This document shows, in pieces, positions 1-5,781 of a stretch of DNA of 8,758 nt. The DNA comes from CAYTYX01 sp964442325 (GTDB lineage: Bacteria; Patescibacteriota; Saccharimonadia; Saccharimonadales; UBA10212). Within the stretch, counting starts at the first letter, position 1. Every line of letters starts with the position of its first letter. The position numbers and the translations under genes were made by a program. Below the pieces are notes generated by a model, which was not told the origin of the DNA, made no database searches, and worked only from the letters and a program-made list of their open reading frames with translations. The stretch is from positions 1 to 8,758 of the forward strand of contig CAYTYX010000019.1 of NCBI GenBank assembly GCA_964442325.1. The letters are read 5' to 3'.

Positions 1-164
1 TTGGGTCGTCCAGGGCTTTGTAGACCATCAACATTTATAAATTCTGTGAAAAATAGGTCTGGTTTAGCACATTCGGCTACAATTTGGCGAAAGACGGTGT
101 CGGTAACATCGTCCATCGGCGCCAAAACAAAAAATGGCAGGGGCAAGTTATCGAATAATTTCAT
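1..164 (-). CDS. dus: tRNA-dihydrouridine synthase, N-terminal part (runs off left edge)
   Basis: Only the first 54 codons are inside the window; the C-terminal part lies beyond the left edge. Translating from the ATG at 164 gives MKLFDNLPLPFFVLAPMDDV and then TDTVFR, matching the conserved start of the Dus family (an APM-x-x-VTD-x-x-FR block, here residues 15-26), which is the first strand and loop of the FMN-binding TIM barrel. A TEF motif follows at residues 40-42. Dus enzymes use NADPH and FMN to reduce uridines in the tRNA D-loop to dihydrouridine. The fragment is too short to say whether this is DusA, DusB or DusC type. The start is 3 bases after the stop of the upstream 112-residue gene and has no clear Shine-Dalgarno site, so translation probably depends on coupling to that gene. 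Identification rests on the motif, which is strong for its length. Confidence 0.87.
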   Translation of the reverse strand, partial: MKLFDNLPLPFFVLAPMDDVTDTVFRQIVAECAKPDLFFTEFINVDGLQSPGRP

Positions 165-167
165 AAA

Positions 168-506
168 TTAGTTGTCGGACGGTTTGGGTAAATCGCCTGG
201 ATTGGTCCGGCGCAATAGTTCTATTAACCTGTCGCCATCAGCTTGGCGACGCGCTGCTACCTCTTCGGCTGATACTTCTCGACCACTACCGATTCTTTGT
301 ACTATCTCTCGCGCCTGCTCAACCCCAATCTCGCGTCTAGTTAGTGAATACGCCATATCTGCGTGTTGTTGGGCCGATGAATCAGGAGATACCCCTTCGC
401 CCGAGCTAACTGAATCTCGAATTGCTGCACCACCTCGCGGATCAGTTGCATCCCTACGGTCAAATTCTCTTTGTTCATCTGGGGTTAGTTCGCGACTGGT
501 TGACAT
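168..506 (-). CDS. Hypothetical protein, 112 aa, charged, in ruvCA operon
   Basis: I do not recognise this protein. It is very hydrophilic, with no signal peptide or membrane segment. The first half (to about residue 55) is rich in Asp, Arg, Ser, Gly and Pro and looks disordered. The second half (about 55-100) is rich in Glu, Arg, Ala and Ile and probably forms two or three helices, around VEQAREIVQRIGSG and VSAEEVAARRQADGDRLIEL. No catalytic or metal-binding motif is seen. It sits in a tight minus-strand series: 14 bases after the ruvA stop and 3 bases before dus. The position supports a real gene, because a spurious frame would not fill exactly the space between two genes. The octamer GGTAAAAT lies 6 bases before its ATG. 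An overlapping plus-strand frame of similar length (172-531) is the less likely reading because it crosses into ruvA antisense. Confidence 0.68.
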   Translation of the reverse strand: MSTSRELTPDEQREFDRRDATDPRGGAAIRDSVSSGEGVSPDSSAQQHADMAYSLTRREIGVEQAREIVQRIGSGREVSAEEVAARRQADGDRLIELLRRTNPGDLPKPSDN

Positions 507-512
507 ACTCTT

Positions 513-520
513 ATTTTACC
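513..520 (-). promoter_or_regulatory. GGTAAAAT element 6 bases before the 112-aa gene
   Basis: The octamer GGTAAAAT directly follows the ruvA stop and is separated from the next ATG by six bases (AAGAGT). The same octamer precedes ruvA and yebC at the same distance. TAAAAT resembles a sigma-70 -10 hexamer, which at this distance would give an almost leaderless transcript. Alternatively the enclosing TAAGG could pair with the 5' half of the anti-Shine-Dalgarno sequence. The sequence alone does not separate the two. Confidence 0.4.
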
Positions 521-1093
521 TTAGGCTTTGAGCGCCTGTTTAATGCGCTCTGCTGGTTTTAGTTTTTGATCGATATCTTTAAGTGCCTCAGCGGCATCTT
601 GAACGCTATAACCCAAAGCCACCAACCCTTGCAGGGCTTCATCATTAGGATTGGCTGTGGTAGTCAAAAAATCAATGGCACTGTCGCTAGCGGCTAGACC
701 AACCTTGTCTTTTAGGTCCACCACTACCCGCTCGGCCACGCGCTTGCCCACGCCACTGGCTTGAGTTATAAACTTGGTGTCGCCGCCGGCAATGGCTGCT
801 CGCACTTGGCTGGAGCTTGCCACACTCAAGATAGCCAGCGCCATTTTGGGCCCTACCCCGTTGACACTCAATAGCTGCTCAAACAAATGCTTGGTTTCAA
901 GCTTTTTAAAGCCAAATAAGTCGTGGGTATTCTCGCGGATATGTTCGTAAACATAAAGTTTGGTAGTTTCGCCTGTGGTTAACGCACCAAAATCTTCGAA
1001 ACTTACCAGTAGGCCATAGCCCACACCGCCGCATGTTAGTACGACTACATCGCCCAGCTTCTCGGTAATCTTGCCTTCTAATACCGCAATCAT
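521..1093 (-). CDS. ruvA: Holliday junction branch migration protein RuvA
   Basis: RuvA binds four-way DNA junctions as a tetramer and loads the RuvB helicase for branch migration. The 190-residue length is close to the family norm (about 190-205). Residues 1-62 form the OB-fold domain (MIAVLEGKITEK at the start and a HDLFGF end). Two helix-hairpin-helix motifs follow: LLSVNGVGPKMALAIL at 74-89 and FITQASGVGKRVAERVVVDL at about 108-127. A flexible linker around 135-150 leads to domain III (151-190, NDEALQGLVALGYS), which contacts RuvB. The start lies 4 bases after the ruvC stop, so the two are almost certainly co-transcribed. A GGTAAAAT octamer overlaps the ruvC stop region, 6 bases before the ATG. 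No ruvB follows in this window; the next genes are an unknown protein and dus. Confidence 0.96.
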   Translation of the reverse strand: MIAVLEGKITEKLGDVVVLTCGGVGYGLLVSFEDFGALTTGETTKLYVYEHIRENTHDLFGFKKLETKHLFEQLLSVNGVGPKMALAILSVASSSQVRAAIAGGDTKFITQASGVGKRVAERVVVDLKDKVGLAASDSAIDFLTTTANPNDEALQGLVALGYSVQDAAEALKDIDQKLKPAERIKQALKA

Positions 1094-1097
1094 AGTT

Positions 1098-1589
1098 TCA
1101 TTTTACCTTAACTGACTGGGAATGACAGATAGCGGCGGCCAGGGCGTCGGCGCAGTCATCTGGTTTGGGTATTTCTTTTAGACCTAAAATTACGCGCACC
1201 ATTTCCTGCATTTGGGTTTTTTCAGCCCGGCCGTAGCCGGTTAGAGCTTGCTTGATTTGCAGCGGCGTGTATTCGGCAATATTTAGCCCGGCTTGTTTGC
1301 CGGCCAGTAGCACCACGCCGCGAGCTTGCGCGACGGTCATTGCAGTAGTTACGTTTTGGGCAAAATAGAGCTTTTCAACCGCCAGTTCGGTGGGTTTAGT
1401 TTGGCTGATTATATCTGTTAATTCATCAAAGATGGTTTGCAGCCGCACGGCGTCGTCTTCTTTTACCGGCGTACGAATAACGCCGGCATCAACCAGCTGC
1501 AGCTTGCCACCGGCCGTAACTTCAATCACACCAAAACCCAAAATTCCCGTGCCCGGATCGATCCCTAAAATCCTAGTCGAGTTTGACAT
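1098..1589 (-). CDS. ruvC: Holliday junction endonuclease RuvC
   Basis: RuvC is the dimeric, magnesium-dependent nuclease that resolves Holliday junctions by paired nicks. With the ATG at 1589 the protein has 163 residues and starts MSNSTRILGIDPGTG, which fits the usual RuvC N-terminus; an in-frame TTG at 1604 would add five residues with no homology value. The acidic catalytic set is visible: Asp11 in GIDPG, Glu72 in AVEKLYFAQN, and Asp145 and Asp148 in DDCADALAAAI, corresponding to Asp7, Glu66, Asp138 and Asp141 of the E. coli enzyme. The TPLQIKQALTGYGRAEKTQM stretch (108-127) is the conserved DNA-contact region. The start overlaps the end of yebC by 17 bases and the TGA stop is 4 bases before ruvA, so yebC-ruvC-ruvA form one unit. 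No strong Shine-Dalgarno precedes the ATG. Confidence 0.95.
   Translation of the reverse strand: MSNSTRILGIDPGTGILGFGVIEVTAGGKLQLVDAGVIRTPVKEDDAVRLQTIFDELTDIISQTKPTELAVEKLYFAQNVTTAMTVAQARGVVLLAGKQAGLNIAEYTPLQIKQALTGYGRAEKTQMQEMVRVILGLKEIPKPDDCADALAAAICHSQSVKVK
1100..1107 (-). promoter_or_regulatory. GGTAAAAT element 6 bases before ruvA
   Basis: The octamer overlaps the end of the ruvC reading frame (codons for its last Val-Lys and the TGA) and is followed by GAAACT and the ruvA ATG. A CTGTCA hexamer 17 bases upstream of TAAAAT matches the -35 consensus at four of six positions, so an internal promoter for ruvA is possible. The flanking TAAGG could also act as a 5'-shifted Shine-Dalgarno site. 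Confidence 0.4.
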
Positions 1590-2307
1590 TTTCGGCGATG
1601 TCAAAGTTGGTATAGGTGTTGGATACGTCGTCTAAGTCGTCCAGCGCGTCCATCAGGTTAATAACTTTGCGGGCGGTGTCGGGATCGGAAATTTCGATAG
1701 TGGTATTGGGCGCATAAATTAGATCGGCGTCGGTTATCTCTAGGCCAGCGTTTTTTAGTGAGTCGCGGACCTTGGCCAAATCGTTTGGCGCTGTTTGGAT
1801 TACAATCTCGTCGGTTTCGGGCTCTTCGTATACATCTTCGGCGCCGGCTTCAATGGCGGCTAACTCGATATCTTCGCCTATGCCTTTAACCCGGATGGAG
1901 CCTTTGTGGCTAAAATGGAAGACCACGCTGCCCTGCTCGGCCATATTACCACCGTGTTTAGAAAAGGCCGTCCGGACTTCTGGCAACGTGCGGTTGCGGT
2001 TGTCGGTGGCGCATTCTACCAGCACGGCCACGCCGCCGGGGCCGTAGCCTTCGTACATAACTTCTTCTAGTTGGGTGGCTGATTTGTCGGACGAGCGCTG
2101 AATAGAGCGTTCAATGTTAGTAGTGGGCATACCGGCCTTGCGAGCTTTTTCGATAACCATTGCCAGCGATGCGTTGAGCTTGGGGTCGCCGCCGCTACGG
2201 GCAGCAATCGCGATTTGGTTGCCAAATTTAGTAAATAAGGCGCCGCGCTTAGCGTCGTTAACGCCTTTTTGGCGCTTGATAGTTGACCATTTGGAGTGAC
2301 CGCTCAT
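1573..2307 (-). CDS. yebC: YebC/PmpR family protein
   Basis: This is a full-length YebC family protein of 244 residues (family usually about 235-250). The N-terminus MSGHSKWSTIKRQKGVNDAK is the family signature, followed by the KRGALFTKF segment and the helical domain up to about residue 75. The MYEGYGPGGVAVLVE stretch (about 84-98) and TDNRNRT are also diagnostic, as is the HGGNMAEQGSVVFHF block near 120-134. The acidic C-terminal third completes the three-domain fold. The family was first described as transcription regulators (PmpR). More recent work links YebC-type proteins to translation, helping ribosomes through difficult proline-rich stretches. The ruvC neighbourhood is common for yebC in many bacteria and does not prove a recombination role. 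The gene starts 19 bases after comEC ends, and its 3' end overlaps ruvC by 17 bases. Confidence 0.95.
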   Translation of the reverse strand: MSGHSKWSTIKRQKGVNDAKRGALFTKFGNQIAIAARSGGDPKLNASLAMVIEKARKAGMPTTNIERSIQRSSDKSATQLEEVMYEGYGPGGVAVLVECATDNRNRTLPEVRTAFSKHGGNMAEQGSVVFHFSHKGSIRVKGIGEDIELAAIEAGAEDVYEEPETDEIVIQTAPNDLAKVRDSLKNAGLEITDADLIYAPNTTIEISDPDTARKVINLMDALDDLDDVSNTYTNFDIAENVKLD

Positions 2308-2314
2308 TAGCTAT

Positions 2315-2322
2315 ATTTTACC
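2315..2322 (-). promoter_or_regulatory. GGTAAAAT element 7 bases before yebC
   Basis: In the 19-base gap between comEC and yebC the sequence TGTGGTAAAAT ends 7 bases before the ATG. The TG-G-TAAAAT arrangement resembles an extended -10 promoter element; the -35 match at 17 bases (ATGCAA) is weak, three of six. There is no TAAGG here, unlike at the ruvA and 112-aa sites, which favours the promoter reading over a ribosome-binding reading for this copy. Confidence 0.42.
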
Positions 2323-2326
2323 ACAT

Positions 2327-3748
2327 TTAAGGTGTTATTGCATTGGCACTCACCCGCTTGATGCCGCGGCGGACAGCGTTACCTATAAAAGTTACGACGG
2401 CGTAAAACCCAACCATAACACCTGCCCCTGCCGAGACTTTTACGAATGCGATTGGCAACCTAGCCAATATGTGAGATATGTCGAGCATATAAGTCAGTAA
2501 GATTTGGGCTGGCCAAGCCAGCCAGCCGGCAATAGCTGGAACCAGCGCACCGGCAACGGCGGCAATGGCGCTCAACAGCATAGCAAGCGGCACCAGCGGC
2601 ACTATCAGTAGGTTGGCTAGCGGCGCAATTAGCGACAGCTGGTTAAAGTAAGTTAGTATGAGCGGCAAAGTCATCAGCTCGGCACTCAAGGTTTCTAGCA
2701 ACACCGACGTAACCAGCTTTGGCTGTCGCGAGAATAGGCGTTGTTGAATCATTGGCGCTACTATCATCACGCCAAAGAAAGCCAGGAAAGATAAATACCA
2801 GCTTAAATCGCCCCAAACGTAAAACGGGTTAATAAGCGCTGTTGCCGCGGCGGTTAAAGCTATTAAAACAATCGGGCGGAAGATGCGGCCGTAGAACCAG
2901 GCCAGCAAACTAAGCGTGCTGACTATAGCCGCCCGCACAATTGAAGCACTAAAGCCGGTTACCAGCACAAACAAGCCAATTAGCGCCAGCGACAAAACCA
3001 GCCGCTGGTAGCGTGAACGCAACTTGAGCCTAGCTACCGCTCGGGCCAAAATGGTGACATTATAGCCGCTGACGGCCACGATATGAATCAGTCCAACCGC
3101 CGTCAACTGGGCAATTATGTCCTGCGATAAGCCGCTACGTTGGCCAATCAATAAACCAAGCCCAAAGCTGGCCTGCGGTTCGGGCAACGCATTCTGCTCG
3201 CCGGTGCTAAAACGGCGCGTCAATTTATTTACCCAAGCGTCGCTATGGCCAATCAAACTAAATTGAGCGTAGCTGATGTTGGCTTGGTGGCTGCCGCGGG
3301 TTGGGTAAATTTTACCGCTTACTTTCAACTCGTCGCCGCGGTAAACCATCGGCAAGCCAAAACCACTGACCTTGAAGTTGCCAGCCAGCGGCTGGCCGGA
3401 GCCCATTAAGTGCACGCTGCCCATATCAAAACTGAGCTGCTGATTCTGGCCATAAATTGCATCTGTGGTTGCTGTGCCGGTAATAGTAACCGGTCGGTTG
3501 GACAGTGTCTGTAGATCATGAAGCTTGTGCATATAAACCGTGCCGCGAGCTGCACCGAATCCCAGCCCGAGCAAAATCACCAGATATAATGTCCACAAAT
3601 TTCTGCGACGCAAAACTAATAGGAGCGGCATAGCGGCAATCGCTAAGCCCCAGCCCGGCGCAAAGCTGACTCGGCGGCTCAAGCCTAGTCCTGCCAACAA
3701 GCTGGCACAAAATATGGCAATTAAAGTGGTACGCCTATACCGCCGCAT
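2327..3748 (-). CDS. comEC: ComEC/Rec2 family DNA-uptake channel protein, without nuclease domain
   Basis: ComEC forms the inner-membrane channel that brings single-stranded DNA into the cell during natural transformation. This 473-residue protein has an N-terminal membrane segment region (about 8-70), a soluble OB-like DUF4131 region (about 80-170), and the multi-pass Competence domain (about 190-455). Family motifs visible are LLIGQRSGLS at 199-208, IHIVAVSGYNVTIL at 221-234, SIVRAAI at 269-275, and WGDLSWYLSFLAFFG at 312-326, with about ten hydrophobic segments in all. The C-terminal metallo-beta-lactamase-like nuclease domain of longer ComEC proteins is absent; the protein ends in the basic tail AVRRGIKRVSANAITP and the next gene begins 19 bases later. 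It is first in the minus-strand operon, with a good promoter just upstream. Short ComEC forms occur elsewhere, so lack of the domain is not by itself damage. Confidence 0.92.
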   Translation of the reverse strand: MRRYRRTTLIAIFCASLLAGLGLSRRVSFAPGWGLAIAAMPLLLVLRRRNLWTLYLVILLGLGFGAARGTVYMHKLHDLQTLSNRPVTITGTATTDAIYGQNQQLSFDMGSVHLMGSGQPLAGNFKVSGFGLPMVYRGDELKVSGKIYPTRGSHQANISYAQFSLIGHSDAWVNKLTRRFSTGEQNALPEPQASFGLGLLIGQRSGLSQDIIAQLTAVGLIHIVAVSGYNVTILARAVARLKLRSRYQRLVLSLALIGLFVLVTGFSASIVRAAIVSTLSLLAWFYGRIFRPIVLIALTAAATALINPFYVWGDLSWYLSFLAFFGVMIVAPMIQQRLFSRQPKLVTSVLLETLSAELMTLPLILTYFNQLSLIAPLANLLIVPLVPLAMLLSAIAAVAGALVPAIAGWLAWPAQILLTYMLDISHILARLPIAFVKVSAGAGVMVGFYAVVTFIGNAVRRGIKRVSANAITP

Positions 3749-3756
3749 AACTTAAG

Positions 3757-3785
3757 CTTTTATGATGCCATAATTCGTTAGTCAA
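3757..3785 (-). promoter_or_regulatory. Promoter of the comEC operon
   Basis: On the minus strand TTGACT (3780-3785, five of six matches to the -35 consensus) is followed after 17 bases by TAAAAG (3757-3762, four of six matches to the -10). The -10 ends 8 bases before the comEC ATG at 3748, so transcription would start at or within a base or two of the start codon, giving a leaderless or nearly leaderless mRNA. No Shine-Dalgarno site is seen before comEC, which agrees with this. Confidence 0.6.
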
Positions 3786-3871
3786 GTTAATCGCCGTTGA
3801 TACGTTTCAGTGGGATTCGCCAGTAAAGCCCTTGCTCTTTATATACTCTGATTGCGCTTAAGTTTTGGCTA

Positions 3872-3900
3872 TTGTGCACCTGAATATAGATTGATATTAT
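3872..3900 (+). promoter_or_regulatory. Candidate promoter for the DUF3494-sortase pair
   Basis: TTGTGC at 3872-3877 (three of six matches to the -35) and TATTAT at 3895-3900 (five of six to the -10) are 17 bases apart. The 5' leader would be about 95 bases. A competing option is TTGCAA (3918-3923) with TAAATT (3940-3945), 16 bases apart. The spacing of the first pair is ideal but its -35 is poor, so the call is tentative. Confidence 0.35.
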
Positions 3901-3911
3901 GTAGCTACATA
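3898..3911. repeat. 14-base perfect palindrome, possible operator
   Basis: TATGTAGCTACATA is its own reverse complement. It overlaps the last bases of the candidate -10 hexamer and covers the expected transcription start of the DUF3494-sortase pair. A dimeric regulator binding here would block the promoter. No regulator gene is present in the window, so this is inference from position. Confidence 0.4.
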
Positions 3912-4003
3912 GTTACGTTGCAAATTTGTAACATCAGTGTAAATTTAATGATTAACAGATTTAGAACATAAAACAATAAGATAGATATAGGGTAAAAAAT
4001 AAA

Positions 4004-4954
4004 ATGAAAATACTTAATAAGTTTAGTAAGCACTCAAAGTTATCCACACATTTCGTCGCTTTTGCACTTAGTCTTACCGGGATAGTTATGACGGTAGTTA
4101 TGACTTCGTCTATGGCACACGCGGCAATTCCTACAGTCGATCTCGGAACAGCCGATCCATTTGCGATACTTGCCGGAACTCCTAACATTACTGACGCCGG
4201 TAACGCTTCTGTCATTACTGGAAACGTCGGTTTAAGCCCGGCCAGCGGCGCGGGCATCGGGCTACTGTCTTCACAAGTAACCGGAACAATTTTCTCGGTT
4301 GATGCTTTTGGCCCTTCAGGTTCTGTAAATAATCCCGGTCTATTGACTATAGCCAAAAACGATCTAACAACTGCATACAACGACGCAGCTGGACGAACAC
4401 CGGTTACAACCGTCCCGACTGAGCTTGGTGGCACCACTAAAACAGCAGGCGTTTACGATTCTGCCTCCACCACCTTCCAGATTACTGCGGGAGCAGGTCC
4501 TTTGGTTCTTGATGGACAAGGCGACCCGGATGCCGTGTTTATCTTTGAGATGAACTCGGGCGCTACCGGGCTGACCGTCGGTCCAGCCAGTACCGTGTCC
4601 CTGATAAATGACGCCCAGGCCTGCAATGTCTTCTGGCGAGTCAATACAGCTACCATCAACACGACTGCGGTGTTTAAGGGCAACATCTTGGCCCTTACCT
4701 CAATCACCGTGGCGAACGGTGCCAATATCCAGGGAAGGCTTCTAGCAAGAAATGGAAACGTTACTCTCATCAACGACACAATTACCAGGGCCACCTGCGC
4801 AGCGACCACTACTGGCGGCGGTACCACGCCCGGCCTACCAAATACTGGAATTGGCCCCAGTCACAGCGGCACCCAGTGGGGCATGATTATCCCAGCTGGA
4901 ATTGTTGCTGCTCCGCTACTAATGTACGCGGCCCGAAAGCTACGAACAGTTTAG
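4004..4954 (+). CDS. Secreted DUF3494 (ice-binding-like) protein with LPNTG anchor
   Basis: The 316-residue precursor has a basic start (MKILNKFSKHSK), a hydrophobic stretch about 17-34 and a cleavage site after AHA at residue 40. The mature part (about 44-262) matches the DUF3494 / ice-binding-like beta-solenoid fold: VDLGTADPFAILAGTPNITD, then SVITGNVGLSP, then QVTGTIF, with later DPDAVFIFEM and a run of short Thr/Val/Ile-rich strands. Cys207 and Cys265 could pair. A Thr/Gly linker (about 266-277) leads to a full cell-wall sorting signal: LPNTG at 278-282, a hydrophobic segment about 292-310, and the basic tail RKLRTV. Some family members bind ice, but many are thought to be adhesins or matrix proteins, and ice binding is not shown here. 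The ATG is preceded by GGGTAAAAAATAAA with no close Shine-Dalgarno. The sortase gene follows after 18 bases and is the likely partner. Confidence 0.9.
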   Translation: MKILNKFSKHSKLSTHFVAFALSLTGIVMTVVMTSSMAHAAIPTVDLGTADPFAILAGTPNITDAGNASVITGNVGLSPASGAGIGLLSSQVTGTIFSVDAFGPSGSVNNPGLLTIAKNDLTTAYNDAAGRTPVTTVPTELGGTTKTAGVYDSASTTFQITAGAGPLVLDGQGDPDAVFIFEMNSGATGLTVGPASTVSLINDAQACNVFWRVNTATINTTAVFKGNILALTSITVANGANIQGRLLARNGNVTLINDTITRATCAATTTGGGTTPGLPNTGIGPSHSGTQWGMIIPAGIVAAPLLMYAARKLRTV

Positions 4955-4962
4955 CTCGCGCT

Positions 4963-4967
4963 TAAGG
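4963..4967 (+). promoter_or_regulatory. Ribosome binding site of the sortase gene
   Basis: TAAGG lies 5 bases before the ATG at 4973 and matches the 5' part of the TAAGGAGGT Shine-Dalgarno consensus; a second AGG immediately precedes the ATG by one base. It falls in the 18-base gap after the DUF3494 gene and supports this ATG as the start. Confidence 0.6.
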
Positions 4968-4972
4968 TAGGT

Positions 4973-5602
4973 ATGATTTCGCCAAAAGCTTTATTAGGGC
5001 GAGTGGTACCAGCGACTATTCTGGTGGTCTTCACGCTATCTTTGTTGATTGTTCTTAATCATATATTCAAAAGACCAACCGTAGTTGGCTCGGATTCTAC
5101 CAGCCAAACAGCCACGGCTACCGACCAACCAAAGACTAAGGCTATGCTTATTGCCCAGCCGGTACGCATCAAAATCCCAAAGATTGGTCTTGATGCTAGC
5201 GTTGAGCCGGTTGGGTTGACTACAACTGGTGATGTTGGCGTGCCGATAGGCCGCATTAACGCGGGGTGGTACGACCGGGGGCCACGCCCGGGAGAAGTTG
5301 GGGATGCCGTTGTCGACGGGCATTTTGGCTGGTGGGCAGATGGCACACCGACAGTATTTGTTAATTTAAACAAGCTCAGTAAAGGCGACCGCATATATGT
5401 TAAAGACGCAAAAGGGGTTACTACAGTTTTTGCGGTACGCGAACTTAAGACCTATAGCCCTACCCAAGATGATAGGAATGTATTTGTCTCTCGTGACGTG
5501 AAGGCCCACCTCAACCTCATCACTTGCGTAGGAGCTTGGGATAAAGTCAAGAAGAGCTATCCAGACCGGCTAGTGGTGTTTACCGACAAGTTAACCAGTT
5601 AA
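4973..5602 (+). CDS. Sortase (class E/F-like cysteine transpeptidase)
   Basis: Sortases cut surface proteins at a sorting motif and join them to the cell envelope. This 209-residue protein has one N-terminal membrane anchor (about residues 11-31), a Thr/Ser/Gln-rich linker (about 38-57), and a compact sortase beta-barrel starting near PVRIKIPKIGLDASVEPVG (63-81). The catalytic triad is visible: His117 in VVDGHFGWW, Cys185 in LNLITCVGAWD, and Arg199 in YPDRLVVFTDK. The NLNKLSKGDRIYV stretch (131-143) is the usual strand after the histidine. Small size, single anchor and absence of a C-terminal membrane segment (as in class C) suggest class E or F; the exact class is uncertain. Its substrate is most likely the LPNTG protein encoded directly upstream. 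It converges on the tRNA-Lys gene, 29 bases away. Confidence 0.93.
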   Translation: MISPKALLGRVVPATILVVFTLSLLIVLNHIFKRPTVVGSDSTSQTATATDQPKTKAMLIAQPVRIKIPKIGLDASVEPVGLTTTGDVGVPIGRINAGWYDRGPRPGEVGDAVVDGHFGWWADGTPTVFVNLNKLSKGDRIYVKDAKGVTTVFAVRELKTYSPTQDDRNVFVSRDVKAHLNLITCVGAWDKVKKSYPDRLVVFTDKLTS

Positions 5603-5631
5603 GCAAAACCGTAACTACTCAAATTATTAAC

Positions 5632-5708
5632 TGGAGGGCCCAGTGGGACTCGAACCCACGACACGTAGCTTAAAAGGCTACTGCTCTAACCAACTGAGCT
5701 ATGGGCCC
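5632..5708 (-). tRNA. tRNA-Lys (anticodon UUU), CCA encoded
   Basis: The 77-base cloverleaf folds cleanly. The acceptor stem is GGGCCCA with TGGGCCC. The D stem is GCTC/GAGC with loop AGTTGGTTA. The anticodon stem is GTAGC/GCTAC with loop CTTTTAA (anticodon TTT). The variable loop is GTGTC, and the T arm is GTGGG-TTCGAGT-CCCAC. The 3' CCA is encoded (TGG at 5632-5634 on the plus strand). The base before CCA, position 73, reads U, which is unusual for tRNA-Lys. The gene stands alone between the sortase and a membrane protein gene; no obvious promoter with both hexamers was found upstream. Confidence 0.96.
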
Positions 5709-5781
5709 TCGTTGCAACTTGCGCTTTTAGCTCGTTTTGCTCTTTAGTAAAAGCTTCGATTTATAGCTTGGTTGCTCCTCT

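Larger units (their letters stand above)
3749..4003. other. Divergent intergenic control region, AT-rich, no gene
   Basis: The 255 bases between divergent comEC and the DUF3494 gene contain no convincing reading frame or RNA gene. The left part carries the comEC promoter. The right part, from about 3870, is strongly AT-rich and holds a candidate plus-strand promoter, a 14-base palindrome and an 11-base imperfect dyad (TTAATGATTAA at 3945-3955). Confidence 0.7.

Noticed and set aside
172..531. Plus-strand reading frame of 119 codons antisense to the 112-aa gene
   Set aside because: It overlaps the end of ruvA, has no ribosome site, and its composition (Ser, Arg, Leu rich) is typical of an antisense frame. 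The minus-strand frame fits exactly between ruvA and dus.
1098..1100. Possible UGA recoding (as in Gracilibacteria)
   Set aside because: ruvC ends at TGA exactly at the expected length and 4 bases before ruvA, and no other gene has in-frame TGA, so the standard code fits.
1590..1604. TTG at 1604 as the ruvC start
   Set aside because: It adds five residues before MSNSTRILGIDPG and deepens the overlap with yebC. The ATG at 1589 gives the normal RuvC N-terminus.
3961..4437. Minus-strand reading frame of 158 codons opposite the DUF3494 gene
   Set aside because: It is a shadow of a gene with signal peptide and family motifs. The same applies to the minus-strand frame at 4453-4827 and those at 5036-5394 opposite the sortase.
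5595..5634. Inverted repeat CCAGTTAA / TTAACTGG around the sortase stop and the tRNA 3' end
   Set aside because: Only 8 pairs with a 24-base loop, AT-rich, no T-run, and the right arm is part of the tRNA CCA end. Probably chance.
5632..5708. tRNA-Lys as an integration (att) site
   Set aside because: No integrase gene and no repeated copy of the tRNA 3' end is seen elsewhere in the window.
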